NCBI RefSeq assembly: GCF_036226665.1 | Contig: NZ_CP109007.1 | Span: forward strand, 2,954,501 to 3,018,500 | Reading direction: 5' to 3' | From: Streptomyces sp. NBC_00691 | GTDB lineage: Bacteria; Actinomycetota; Actinomycetes; Streptomycetales; Streptomycetaceae | DNA: 64,000 nucleotides | Shown: positions 16,404 to 23,783 of the stretch, piece after piece | How the letters are laid out: the number at the start of each line of letters is the position of its first letter | Position numbering within the stretch: the first letter of the stretch is position 1 | Position numbers and translations under genes: made by a program | The notes under the pieces: generated by a model | Seen by the model: the letters and a program-made list of their open reading frames with translations, nothing else | Told to the model about the DNA's origin: nothing | Databases searched by the model: none

Positions 16404-18710
16404 TCACGGGCGGAGCGAGGTCATCTCCCGGCGCTCCTCGGCCACCGTGCCCCCGTCGGGCGCCGGAGCCCGGGCCGGGCCCGGCGCGTCCGACTCGCTG
16501 ATGCCGAAGCGGTCGTGGAAGCGCCGCAGCGGGCCGGGGGCCCACCAGGTGAAGCGGCCGGTCAGCTTCATGACGGAGGGGACGAGGAGGCTGCGGACCA
16601 CCATGGCGTCCATGAGGACGGCGAGGGCGACACCGAGGCCGAGCATCTTGGTGTTGGTGACGCGGGAGGTGCCGATGGCGACCATGACGACGGCGAGGAT
16701 CACGGCGGCCGCGGTGATGAGGCCGCCGGTGCGGCGCAGGCCGAAGCGGACGGCGTGCTCGTGGTCGCCGGTGCGGTCGTACTCCTCCTTGACGCGGGAG
16801 AGCAGGAAGACCCCGTAGTCCATGGAGAGTCCGAAGGCCACGCAGAACATGAGCACCGGCAGGGTGGTCTCGATGTCGCCGGTGGGGGTGAAGCCGAGGA
16901 GTCCCGCGAGGTGCCCGTCCTGGAAGACCCAGACCACCGCGCCGAACATCGCCGTGAGGCTGAGGGCGTTGAGCACGACGGCCTGGACGGGGATGAGGAC
17001 GCTGCCGGTGAGCAGGAAGACCAGGAGCAGCGTGACGATCACGATGATCGCCGCGGCCCAGGGAAGCCGCTCGGCGAGGGCGTCCTTGGAGTCGACGAGG
17101 ACGGCGGCCTGTCCGGTGACGGAGGTCTCGAACGGGGCCGGCGCGGCGCGCAGTTCGGCCACGGTCCGCTGGGCCTGGTCGCCGACGGTCTCGCCCTCGG
17201 CGACGACGGTGAAGTAGGCGTGGCCGCCGGCGGCGGTCACCGGCCCGTCGGCCCGGACGACGCCGTCGAGCGCACCGATCCGCTCGCGGAAGGCCGCGTA
17301 CTGCGCGGGGGTGGCCGCGCCTTCGGCGAGGACGGTGAGGGTGCCGCCGGGGTCGCCGGGGAAGCCGTGCCGCAGCTCGTCCTGGACGACCCGGGAGGAG
17401 GCGGTGACGGGGAGCTGGCGGTCGTCGGCGGTGCCGAACCTCACGCCGAGGAAGGGCAGTCCGAGGAGGACGAGTCCGGCGGTGGTCAGGACGGCGAAGA
17501 CCGGCGCCCTGCGCATCACGAGGGCGGCGGCCCGGCCCCAGCCCGTGCCCTCGGCGTCCCCTGCGGGGCGCGCGCCGGGCGCCCGGCCGCGCCGCAGGAG
17601 GCGTCGCAGGTCGAGCGCGTTGACCCGGTCGCCGAGCAGCACGAGGGCCGCCGGGAGCAGGGTGAGGGCGGCGGTCGCGGCGAGCAGGACCACGGCTATC
17701 CCGGCGTACGCGAAGGAGCGCAGGAAGTACTGCGGGAAGACCAGCATCGCGGCGAGCGAGACGGCGACGGTCAGGGCGGAGAAGAGGACGGTCCGCCCGG
17801 CGGTGCGCAGGGTGGTGCGGACGGCGGTGTACGTGTCGGCGCCGGCGGCGAGCTCCTCGCGGTAGCGGCGGACGACGAACAGGGCGTAGTCGATGGCGAG
17901 TCCGAGACCGAGGGCCGTCGTCAGGTTCTGTGCGAAGACGGAGACGTCGGTGAACTCGGTGAGGCCGCGCAGGACGGCGTTGGTGCCGAGGATGGCGACG
18001 ATGCCGACGCCGAGCGGCAGCAGGGCGGCGACGGCGCTGCCGAAGACCATGACGAGCAGGACGAGGGTGAGGGGCAGGGCGATGAGTTCGGCCCGCAGCA
18101 GGTCCTCCTGGATGACCGTCTGCATCTCGTGGCGCACGGCGAGTCCGCCGCCGAGGGAGACCTCGACGGGGCCGTGGGTGCCCCGGTACTCGGGGGCGAT
18201 CCGGTCGAGGACGGCGGCCGCGTCCTTCTCCTCGCCGGCGATCCGGGCGGCGATGACGGCCTTGCGGCCGTCCTCGGAGCGGAGGGCGGGCGAGCCGGTG
18301 GACCAGTAGGAGCCGACGCCGTCGACCCCCGGTTCGGCGTCGAGCCGCTCGGCGAGCCGGCGCGCCTCGGCGGCGACCGCGGGCGCGTCTGCGCCGGCGG
18401 CTCCGGCGTCGACGAGCAGGAGCAGATTGGGCTGGGAGCCGGGGAACTGGCGTCCCAGGGCCTCGGTCGCGTACGTGGACTCGGCGGCCGGGTCCTCCCA
18501 GCCGCCGCTGCCCATCCGGTCGGCGACACCGCCGCCGGCCAGGACGGCGAGGGCGGTGAGGACGAGGGCGACGAGGAGGGTCAGGCGGGGCCGTACGGTC
18601 ACCAACCGCGTCCAGCCGCCCGCGGCCTCCCCCTTCGGAGAGCCGCCGCCACCTGCGGGGGACCCGCTGGATCCGGCCCCTCCGGGTGCTGATTTCTTGA
18701 CTTCGGCCAT
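16404..18710 (-). CDS. MMPL-family RND transporter
   Basis: A 768-residue membrane protein with the duplicated RND layout: a first helix (about 38-58) and a large extracytoplasmic domain, a five-helix block ('LTTALGLGLAIDYALFVVRRYREEL', 'LFSALTVAVSLAAMLVFPQYFLRSFAYAG'), then a second copy with 'PVLMFCVAFGLSMDYGVFLLSRVKEEYDRTG'. The paired 'GLxxDYxxFxxxRxRE'-type motifs are the MMPL signature. Relatives export lipids or hydrophobic drugs by proton motive force. The divergent TetR gene and palindromic operator between them suggest substrate- or drug-inducible export. It is somewhat compact compared with mycobacterial MmpL proteins. The N-terminus is a Gly/Pro/Ser-rich cytoplasmic tail. Confidence 0.9.
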   Translation of the reverse strand: MAEVKKSAPGGAGSSGSPAGGGGSPKGEAAGGWTRLVTVRPRLTLLVALVLTALAVLAGGGVADRMGSGGWEDPAAESTYATEALGRQFPGSQPNLLLLVDAGAAGADAPAVAAEARRLAERLDAEPGVDGVGSYWSTGSPALRSEDGRKAVIAARIAGEEKDAAAVLDRIAPEYRGTHGPVEVSLGGGLAVRHEMQTVIQEDLLRAELIALPLTLVLLVMVFGSAVAALLPLGVGIVAILGTNAVLRGLTEFTDVSVFAQNLTTALGLGLAIDYALFVVRRYREELAAGADTYTAVRTTLRTAGRTVLFSALTVAVSLAAMLVFPQYFLRSFAYAGIAVVLLAATAALTLLPAALVLLGDRVNALDLRRLLRRGRAPGARPAGDAEGTGWGRAAALVMRRAPVFAVLTTAGLVLLGLPFLGVRFGTADDRQLPVTASSRVVQDELRHGFPGDPGGTLTVLAEGAATPAQYAAFRERIGALDGVVRADGPVTAAGGHAYFTVVAEGETVGDQAQRTVAELRAAPAPFETSVTGQAAVLVDSKDALAERLPWAAAIIVIVTLLLVFLLTGSVLIPVQAVVLNALSLTAMFGAVVWVFQDGHLAGLLGFTPTGDIETTLPVLMFCVAFGLSMDYGVFLLSRVKEEYDRTGDHEHAVRFGLRRTGGLITAAAVILAVVMVAIGTSRVTNTKMLGLGVALAVLMDAMVVRSLLVPSVMKLTGRFTWWAPGPLRRFHDRFGISESDAPGPARAPAPDGGTVAEERREMTSLRP

Positions 18711-18788
18711 GACGAGGTGTCCCCTTCACCTGACCCCTGTGCTCGCTTCCCGGCAGGTCACATGGGTCGCCCGTTGCCATAGACTGGC

Positions 18789-18812
18789 AAACACGAGTGA
18801 TCACTCGCGTTT
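18789..18812. promoter_or_regulatory. TetR-type operator between MMPL and tetR genes
   Basis: A 24-bp palindrome with one mismatched pair (core ACGAGTGA-TCACTCG) is followed at about 18819-18841 by a weaker copy (TGCGAG...CTCTCGCG). Both lie between the divergent MMPL and TetR starts and are the likely binding sites of the TetR protein. Confidence 0.8.
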
Positions 18813-18873
18813 CTCAAGAATGCGAGCGACCTCTCGCGTTTGTCAAACGTGTTGAGGAGAGCTGGGGACAGCC

Positions 18874-19515
18874 ATGTCCGAAGAACCGAAGCCGCGCCGC
18901 CGTCAGGCGCGGGGCGAGCGCCGTATCGCGCAGCTGCTCCAGGCCGCCGCGAACGTCTTCTGCGCGAACGGCTACACGGCGTCCAGCACCAACGCGATCG
19001 CCCGTGAGGCCCATGTCTCGCCCGGCACGCTCTACCAGTACTTCCCGAACAAGGAAGCCATCGCGATCGAGCTGGGCGAGCGCCTGCTGCACGAGATGCG
19101 CGAGGCCCACGGCCAGGCGTTCACCCCGGAGAACCTCGCCCTGCCGCTGCCCGGGCTCCTCGACGCCGTCGTCGACCCGCTGATCGAGTTCAACTGCGCC
19201 AACCCGGCCTTCCTCGCCCTGATGCACGGCTCCGAGGTCCCCGGCCGGATCGCGGAGGAGCACGACGAACTGCACGCGACCCTGCTCACCCGGGTACAGG
19301 AGGTGATCGCCCACTACGCGCCCGCCCTGCCCGCCGAGGAGCGCCTCCGGACCGCGAACATGGCCTTCGCCACCTTCAAGGGGGGCCTGGACCTCGTCCT
19401 CGCCGCGCCGGAGGGGGCCGAACGGGACGCCACGGTGGCGGAGTTGAAGACGCTCCTCCTGCGCTACCTCTCCCCCCTGGTCGAGGGCCCGGTCACCACG
19501 ACTCCGAGCCGCTGA
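18874..19515 (+). CDS. TetR-family repressor of the divergent MMPL exporter
   Basis: A 213-residue TetR regulator. N-terminal HTH: 'RRIAQLLQAAANVFCANGY' followed by 'SSTNAIAREAHVSPGTLYQYFPNKEAIAIEL' with the canonical recognition-helix 'SPGTLYQYFPNKE'. The C-terminal all-helical ligand domain covers about 70-205 and has no recognisable ligand signature. It is transcribed away from the MMPL gene and shares an operator-bearing promoter with it, the classic layout of a self-regulated efflux repressor. Its last 23 bases overlap the 3' end of the convergent antiporter gene. Confidence 0.92.
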   Translation: MSEEPKPRRRQARGERRIAQLLQAAANVFCANGYTASSTNAIAREAHVSPGTLYQYFPNKEAIAIELGERLLHEMREAHGQAFTPENLALPLPGLLDAVVDPLIEFNCANPAFLALMHGSEVPGRIAEEHDELHATLLTRVQEVIAHYAPALPAEERLRTANMAFATFKGGLDLVLAAPEGAERDATVAELKTLLLRYLSPLVEGPVTTTPSR

Positions 19516-20701
19516 TCCGCTCGGCCGGGAGACCCGTCGCCCCCGACCGCGACTTCAGCGCGACCAGCGGGAAGACGAGCACGGAGACCATGCCGGCCCC
19601 GACGAGCGCCGCCGCCTCGCCCGCCGTCATCGCCTTGTCGTCCACGCCGATGGTCGTGATGGCGACGACGAGCGGCAGCGCGGTGGAGCCGTACAGCACG
19701 AGCCCGCCGCGGTCCCGGCGGTCGAGGTCGCGCGGGGCGAGGAGCCAGATGGGCCCCCCGCGCACCACCAGGAAGAGCAGCAGGAAGGCCGGCAGCAGGA
19801 TCAGGGTGCGGCCGCCGTCGAGGAGCGAGGCCAGATCGAACTCGATCCCGGTCACGACGAAGAAGACCGGCACGAGGAAGCCGAAGCCGACGCCCTCGAT
19901 CTTCTCCAGGATCTGCGGCCCCGACTCGGGCGCGGCACCGGTCAGGACGAGCCGGGTGACGAGTCCGGCCGCGAAGGCGCCGAGCAGGACGTCGAGCCCG
20001 AGCGCCTGCGAGGCGCCCAGCATCACGGCGATCAGCAGGAAGACGAACCGGACCGCGAACTGGCCGCTGGTGTGCAGGGTCTTGGCGATGATCCGGGAGA
20101 ACCACGGCGGGCGCGGCCGCAGCGCCCAGAACACCGCCCCGGCGGTGATCGCGGCGAAGACCGCGAGCAGCACGGTCGACTCGGCCGCGCCGCGTCCGCT
20201 GAGCAGCAGGGCCATCGCGATGATCGGGCCGAACTCGCCGACCGCGCCGAAGGCCATGACGACCGAGCCGAACCGCCCCTTGAGGTCGCCCGCGTCCCGG
20301 AGCACGGGCAGGACGGTGCCGAGCGCGGTGCTGGTCAGCGCGACACCGATGAAGACGCCCTTGGTGTAGCCGCCGCCGAGGAGGACCCCGGTGGCGAGTC
20401 CGAGGGCGAGGGCGGCCAGCCAGGCCCACACGGAGCGGCGGAGGGTGTCGCCGCGCACCTTGCCGAACTCGATCTCGTACCCCGCGAGGAAGATCAGCAT
20501 GGTGAGGCCGAGCTCCGAGAGCCCGTCGATGAGCGCGTCCGGGCGGGCCCAGTCCAGGACGTCGGGGCCGATGAGGATGCCGAGCAGGATCTCGAAGATG
20601 ACCAGGGGGACGGGAAGCCTGCGTCCGGCCCCGTAGGCGAGCAGCGGCGCCAGGACGGCGATCGCCATGATCAGGATGAGCGTGGTCCCCGATTGCGACA
20701 T
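19493..20701 (-). CDS. CPA2 (Kef-type) cation:proton antiporter
   Basis: A 402-residue integral membrane protein with about eleven hydrophobic segments covering nearly the whole length, of the Na+/H+ exchanger fold: 'VPLVIFEILLGILIGP', 'LGLTMLIFLAGYEIEF' (typical CPA2 helix pair), 'VALTSTALGTVLPVLRD', 'FGAVGEFGPIIAMALL', and 'FGFLVPVFFVVTGIEFDL'. There is no C-terminal TrkA-N or RCK domain, so it is a short, transport-core-only member. It likely exchanges K+ or Na+ for H+. Its 3' end overlaps tail-to-tail with the TetR gene by 23 bp. No Shine-Dalgarno is evident; TATGGT lies 11 bases upstream of the ATG. Confidence 0.88.
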   Translation of the reverse strand: MSQSGTTLILIMAIAVLAPLLAYGAGRRLPVPLVIFEILLGILIGPDVLDWARPDALIDGLSELGLTMLIFLAGYEIEFGKVRGDTLRRSVWAWLAALALGLATGVLLGGGYTKGVFIGVALTSTALGTVLPVLRDAGDLKGRFGSVVMAFGAVGEFGPIIAMALLLSGRGAAESTVLLAVFAAITAGAVFWALRPRPPWFSRIIAKTLHTSGQFAVRFVFLLIAVMLGASQALGLDVLLGAFAAGLVTRLVLTGAAPESGPQILEKIEGVGFGFLVPVFFVVTGIEFDLASLLDGGRTLILLPAFLLLFLVVRGGPIWLLAPRDLDRRDRGGLVLYGSTALPLVVAITTIGVDDKAMTAGEAAALVGAGMVSVLVFPLVALKSRSGATGLPAERISGSESW

Positions 20702-20795
20702 ATCGGGTATTTACCATAAGGTCCAGTCGCCCGTCGGCGGTCGGCGGCTCCGGCGGCCGCCCACCGGCGCGGCGCGGCCGGGACCGAGTGGATTA

Positions 20796-20815
20796 ATACC
20801 CCCTAGGGGTATAAT
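20796..20815 (+). promoter_or_regulatory. CsoR-type operator overlapping the copZ -10 box
   Basis: ATACCCC-CTA-GGGGTAT (20796-20812) is a perfect inverted repeat matching the copper-sensing CsoR operator type. A consensus -10 element TATAAT (20810-20815) overlaps its right edge, so a bound repressor would block RNA polymerase. No csoR gene is in the window. Confidence 0.85.
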
Positions 20816-20853
20816 CTGGTGGTGTACGGCCCTGAACCCACGAGGAGAACGCC

Positions 20854-21078
20854 ATGTCCGCAGAGACGAAGACCGACCTCACCACCGTCTACCAGGTCAA
20901 GGGCATGACCTGCGGCCACTGCGAGGGCGCGGTGTCGAGCGAGATCTCCGGGCTCCCCGGCGTCTCGTCGGTGACGGCCGTCGCCTCCACCGGACAGGTG
21001 ACCGTCGTCTCCGCCGCCCCGCTCGACGAGGAGGCCGTCCGCGCCGCCGTCGACGAGGCCGGCTACGAGCTGGTCTGA
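20854..21078 (+). CDS. copZ: Copper chaperone (heavy-metal-associated domain)
   Basis: A 74-residue single HMA domain with the metal site 'GMTCGHCEGAV' (CxxC, positions 19 and 22) and the ferredoxin-like pattern ending 'AVDEAGYELV'. It carries Cu(I) in the cytoplasm and hands it to the P-type ATPase CopA encoded 71 bp downstream. GAGGAG precedes the ATG. Expression should be induced by copper through the CsoR-type operator that overlaps its promoter. A strong hairpin directly downstream probably lets copZ be made in excess over copA. Confidence 0.95.
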   Translation: MSAETKTDLTTVYQVKGMTCGHCEGAVSSEISGLPGVSSVTAVASTGQVTVVSAAPLDEEAVRAAVDEAGYELV

Positions 21079-21100
21079 CCGCTCCCCCGCCGACACCCCG

Positions 21101-21130
21101 CAGGGCCGTACCGTTACCGGTACGGCCCTG
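21101..21130 (+). terminator. Hairpin between copZ and copA (partial terminator)
   Basis: A perfect 13-bp stem (CAGGGCCGTACCG and its complement) with loop TTAC is followed by CTCCCCTTTGG and ends 19 bp before the copA ATG. It is inside an apparent operon, so it likely works as an attenuator rather than a full stop. Confidence 0.75.
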
Positions 21131-21149
21131 CTCCCCTTTGGAACCGCAC

Positions 21150-23399
21150 ATGACCTCCGGCACCACCGCACCCCCCGTCGACGCAGCGGTCACCGAGCTG
21201 ACGATCGGCGGGATGACCTGCGCCTCGTGCGCGGCCCGCGTCGAGAAGAAGCTCAACCGCATGGACGGGGTGACCGCGACCGTCAACTACGCCACGGAGA
21301 AGGCGCGGATCGAACACCCCCCGGAGGTCGGGGTCGACGCGCTGATCGCCACCGTCGTCAGGACCGGCTACACCGCGGAGGAACCGCCCCCGCCCGAGCC
21401 CGAGCCGACCGCCGTACCGGAGGAGCGGGAGCCCGCGCGGGACCCCGGGCTCGCCTCCCTCCGGCAGCGGCTCCTCGTCTCCGCCCTGCTCTCCGCGCCC
21501 GTCGTCCTGCTCGCCATGGTCCCGAGCCTCCAGTTCGACAACTGGCAGTGGCTCTCCCTCACCCTCGCCGCCCCCGTCGTCGTCTGGGGCGGGCTGCCCT
21601 TCCACCGCGCCGCCTGGACCAACCTGCGGCACGGCGCCGCCACCATGGACACCCTCGTCTCGGTCGGCACCCTCGCCGCCTTCGGCTGGTCGCTCTGGGC
21701 CCTCTTCCTCGGCGACGCGGGCATGCCCGGCATGCGGCACGGCTTCGACCTGACCGTCGACCGCTCCGAGGCCTCCTCCGCGATCTATCTGGAGGTCGCG
21801 GCGGGAGTCGTCACCTTCATCCTCCTCGGCCGCTATCTGGAGGCACGCGCCAAGCGGAAGGCGGGCGCGGCGCTCCGGGCCCTGATGGAACTCGGCGCCA
21901 AGGACGTGGCCGTCCTGCGCGGGGGAACGGAGGTACGCGTGCCGGTCGCCGCGCTGCGGACCGGCGACCTCTTCGTCGTACGGCCCGGGGAGAAGATCGC
22001 CACCGACGGCACCGTCACCGAGGGAGCGTCGGCCGTCGACGCCTCCCTGCTCACCGGCGAGTCCCTGCCGCTCGACGTCACCGCGGGCGGCGAGGTCACC
22101 GGCGGCTGCGTCAGCGTCTCGGGACGGCTCGTCGTCCGGGCCACCCGCGTCGGCGCCGACACGCAGCTCGCCCGGATGGCCAAGCTCGTCGAGGACGCCC
22201 AGAACGGCAAGGCCGAGGTGCAGCGGCTCGCCGACCGGATCTCCGCCGTCTTCGTGCCGGTCGTGCTGCTCCTCGCGCTCGGCACCCTCGTCACCTGGCT
22301 GCTGCTGACCGACGACCCGACGGCCTCCTTCACGGCCGCCGTCGCCGTCCTGATCATCGCCTGCCCCTGCGCGCTGGGCCTCGCGACCCCGACCGCGCTG
22401 ATGGTCGGCACCGGACGCGGCGCCCAGCTCGGCATCCTCATCAAGGGCCCCGAGGTCCTGGAGTCCACCCGCCGCGTCGACACGATCGTCCTCGACAAGA
22501 CGGGCACGGTCACCACGGGCCGGATGCGGCTGGCCGGCGTGCGCGTCCACGGCGGGAAGTACGGCACCGACGCCGCCGACGAGACCGAACTGCTGAGGCT
22601 GGCCGGGGCCCTGGAGCACTCCTCCGAGCATCCGGTGGCCCGCGCGGTCGCGGCCGGCGCCGTCGAGCGCTGCGGGGAGCTCCCCGTGCCGAAGACCTTC
22701 GAGAACGTCCCCGGGCTGGGCGTACGCGGCTCGGTCGACGGCCGGCTGGTCCTCGTCGGCCGCGCCGCGCTGCTGACGGCGGAGGGCGTCGACGTGCCGG
22801 CGGGAGCGGAGCCCGGCGCCGTCCACGTCGCCTGGGACGGGGTCGCCCGGGGCACCCTGACCGTCGCGGACACCGTCAAGGACACCAGCGCGGAGGCCGT
22901 GGCCCGGCTGCGCGGCCTCGGCCTGCGGCCGGTCCTCCTCACCGGGGACCACCGGGCGGTGGCGGAGGCCGTGGCGGCGGAGGTGGGCATCGACGAGGTG
23001 ATCGCCGAGGTGCTGCCCGAGGAGAAGGCGGAGGTCGTCCGTCGGCTCCAGGCGGAGGGCCGGACGGTCGCGATGGTCGGCGACGGGGTCAACGACGCGG
23101 CGGCCCTCGCCACGGCGGACCTGGGCCTGGCGATGGGAACGGGCACGGACGCGGCGATCGAGGCGAGCGATCTGACCCTGGTACGGGGTGACCTGCGGGT
23201 CGCGGCCGACGCGATCCGGCTCGCCCGCCGCACCCTGGCGACGATCAAGGGCAACCTCGGCTGGGCGTTCGGCTACAACGTGGCGGCGCTGCCGCTCGCG
23301 GCGGCCGGACTCCTGAACCCGATGATCGCGGGCCTGGCCATGGCCTTTTCGTCCGTCTTCGTCGTATCCAACAGCCTTCGTCTCCGCCGCTTCACGTGA
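21150..23399 (+). CDS. copA: Cu(+)-translocating P1B-type ATPase
   Basis: A 749-residue copper exporter. An N-terminal HMA domain has metal-binding Cys24 and Cys27 ('GMTCASC'). The membrane domain carries the P1B-1 copper signature CPC (Cys405-Pro-Cys407, 'IIACPCALG') in helix 6. Also visible: actuator 'LLTGES' (301-305), phosphorylation site Asp449 in DKTGT, nucleotide-binding 'SSEHPVA', hinge 'MVGDGVNDAAAL', and the last helix pair 'GYNVAALPLAAAG' and 'MAMAFSSVFVVSNSLRLRR'-like end. It pumps Cu(I) out of the cytoplasm, fed by CopZ. The ribosome binding site is weak (TTTGGAAC), in keeping with lower output than copZ. Confidence 0.96.
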   Translation: MTSGTTAPPVDAAVTELTIGGMTCASCAARVEKKLNRMDGVTATVNYATEKARIEHPPEVGVDALIATVVRTGYTAEEPPPPEPEPTAVPEEREPARDPGLASLRQRLLVSALLSAPVVLLAMVPSLQFDNWQWLSLTLAAPVVVWGGLPFHRAAWTNLRHGAATMDTLVSVGTLAAFGWSLWALFLGDAGMPGMRHGFDLTVDRSEASSAIYLEVAAGVVTFILLGRYLEARAKRKAGAALRALMELGAKDVAVLRGGTEVRVPVAALRTGDLFVVRPGEKIATDGTVTEGASAVDASLLTGESLPLDVTAGGEVTGGCVSVSGRLVVRATRVGADTQLARMAKLVEDAQNGKAEVQRLADRISAVFVPVVLLLALGTLVTWLLLTDDPTASFTAAVAVLIIACPCALGLATPTALMVGTGRGAQLGILIKGPEVLESTRRVDTIVLDKTGTVTTGRMRLAGVRVHGGKYGTDAADETELLRLAGALEHSSEHPVARAVAAGAVERCGELPVPKTFENVPGLGVRGSVDGRLVLVGRAALLTAEGVDVPAGAEPGAVHVAWDGVARGTLTVADTVKDTSAEAVARLRGLGLRPVLLTGDHRAVAEAVAAEVGIDEVIAEVLPEEKAEVVRRLQAEGRTVAMVGDGVNDAAALATADLGLAMGTGTDAAIEASDLTLVRGDLRVAADAIRLARRTLATIKGNLGWAFGYNVAALPLAAAGLLNPMIAGLAMAFSSVFVVSNSLRLRRFT

Positions 23400-23426
23400 A
23401 TTCACCCACGCGTGACGCACAGGACC

Positions 23427-23455
23427 TTCACAAGGAGACCTAGATCACAGATATT
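23427..23455 (+). promoter_or_regulatory. Putative promoter for the candidate small RNA
   Basis: TTCACA (23427-23432) and GATATT (23450-23455) are separated by 17 bp just after copA, in the position of -35 and -10 elements reading toward the tandem hairpins. Weak match to the -10 consensus. Confidence 0.35.
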
Positions 23456-23461
23456 GGGGGG

Positions 23462-23758
23462 TAACCATCTGGGCTGTTCGCGAGTCTAAGTGGGCGATGC
23501 CGAGAACGTCTTGGGGGACGTTCATGGAATGTCTTGGGGGACGTTCCAGGCAAGCGTTGGCCGGGGCACGTGCACCGGGGAGCTTTGAGCGGCCCTCCCG
23601 TACGTACCCCGGCAGACCGCGTCGCGCCGACCCGCACAGCTGCTGCGACACCCGCAGACGCCCGGCCCGGATCCCGTGGGGGGAATCCGCACCGGGACAT
23701 GGGAAGCGCCCCGCTCGTCGACCCGTGGGGGGATCGACGGCGGGGCGCTTCCTCTTTT
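23462..23758 (+). ncRNA. Candidate small RNA with tandem TTGGGG-loop hairpins
   Basis: The 384-bp gap between copA and citA has no convincing gene. It contains two adjacent stem-loops with the same loop: GAACGTC-TTGGGG-GACGTTC (23504-23523) and GGAATGTC-TTGGGG-GACGTTCC (23526-23547, one G-U pair). Downstream, at 23702-23758, is an intrinsic terminator with a TCTTTT tail in the plus direction. Together with a promoter-like pair at 23427-23455 this suggests an independent plus-strand transcript of about 300 nt. A short ORF from 23497 spans it, but its Arg/Pro-rich product does not look like a protein. Alternatively these hairpins belong to the 3' region of citA on the other strand. Confidence 0.45.
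23702..23758 (+). terminator. Strong terminator between copA/sRNA and citA
   Basis: A 13-bp perfect outer stem (23702-23714 with 23740-23752), extended by six inner pairs, is followed on the plus strand by TCTTTT. On the minus strand it lies just beyond the citA stop codon, so it may serve both directions. Confidence 0.85.
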
Positions 23759-23783
23759 CGCGAGGGGCGTCCGAGCCGAAGGG

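Noticed and set aside
14820..18692. A 1290-residue plus-strand open frame
   Set aside because: It overlaps the isomerase, mini HTH and MMPL genes in wrong frames and strands, with Arg/Gly-rich shadow composition.
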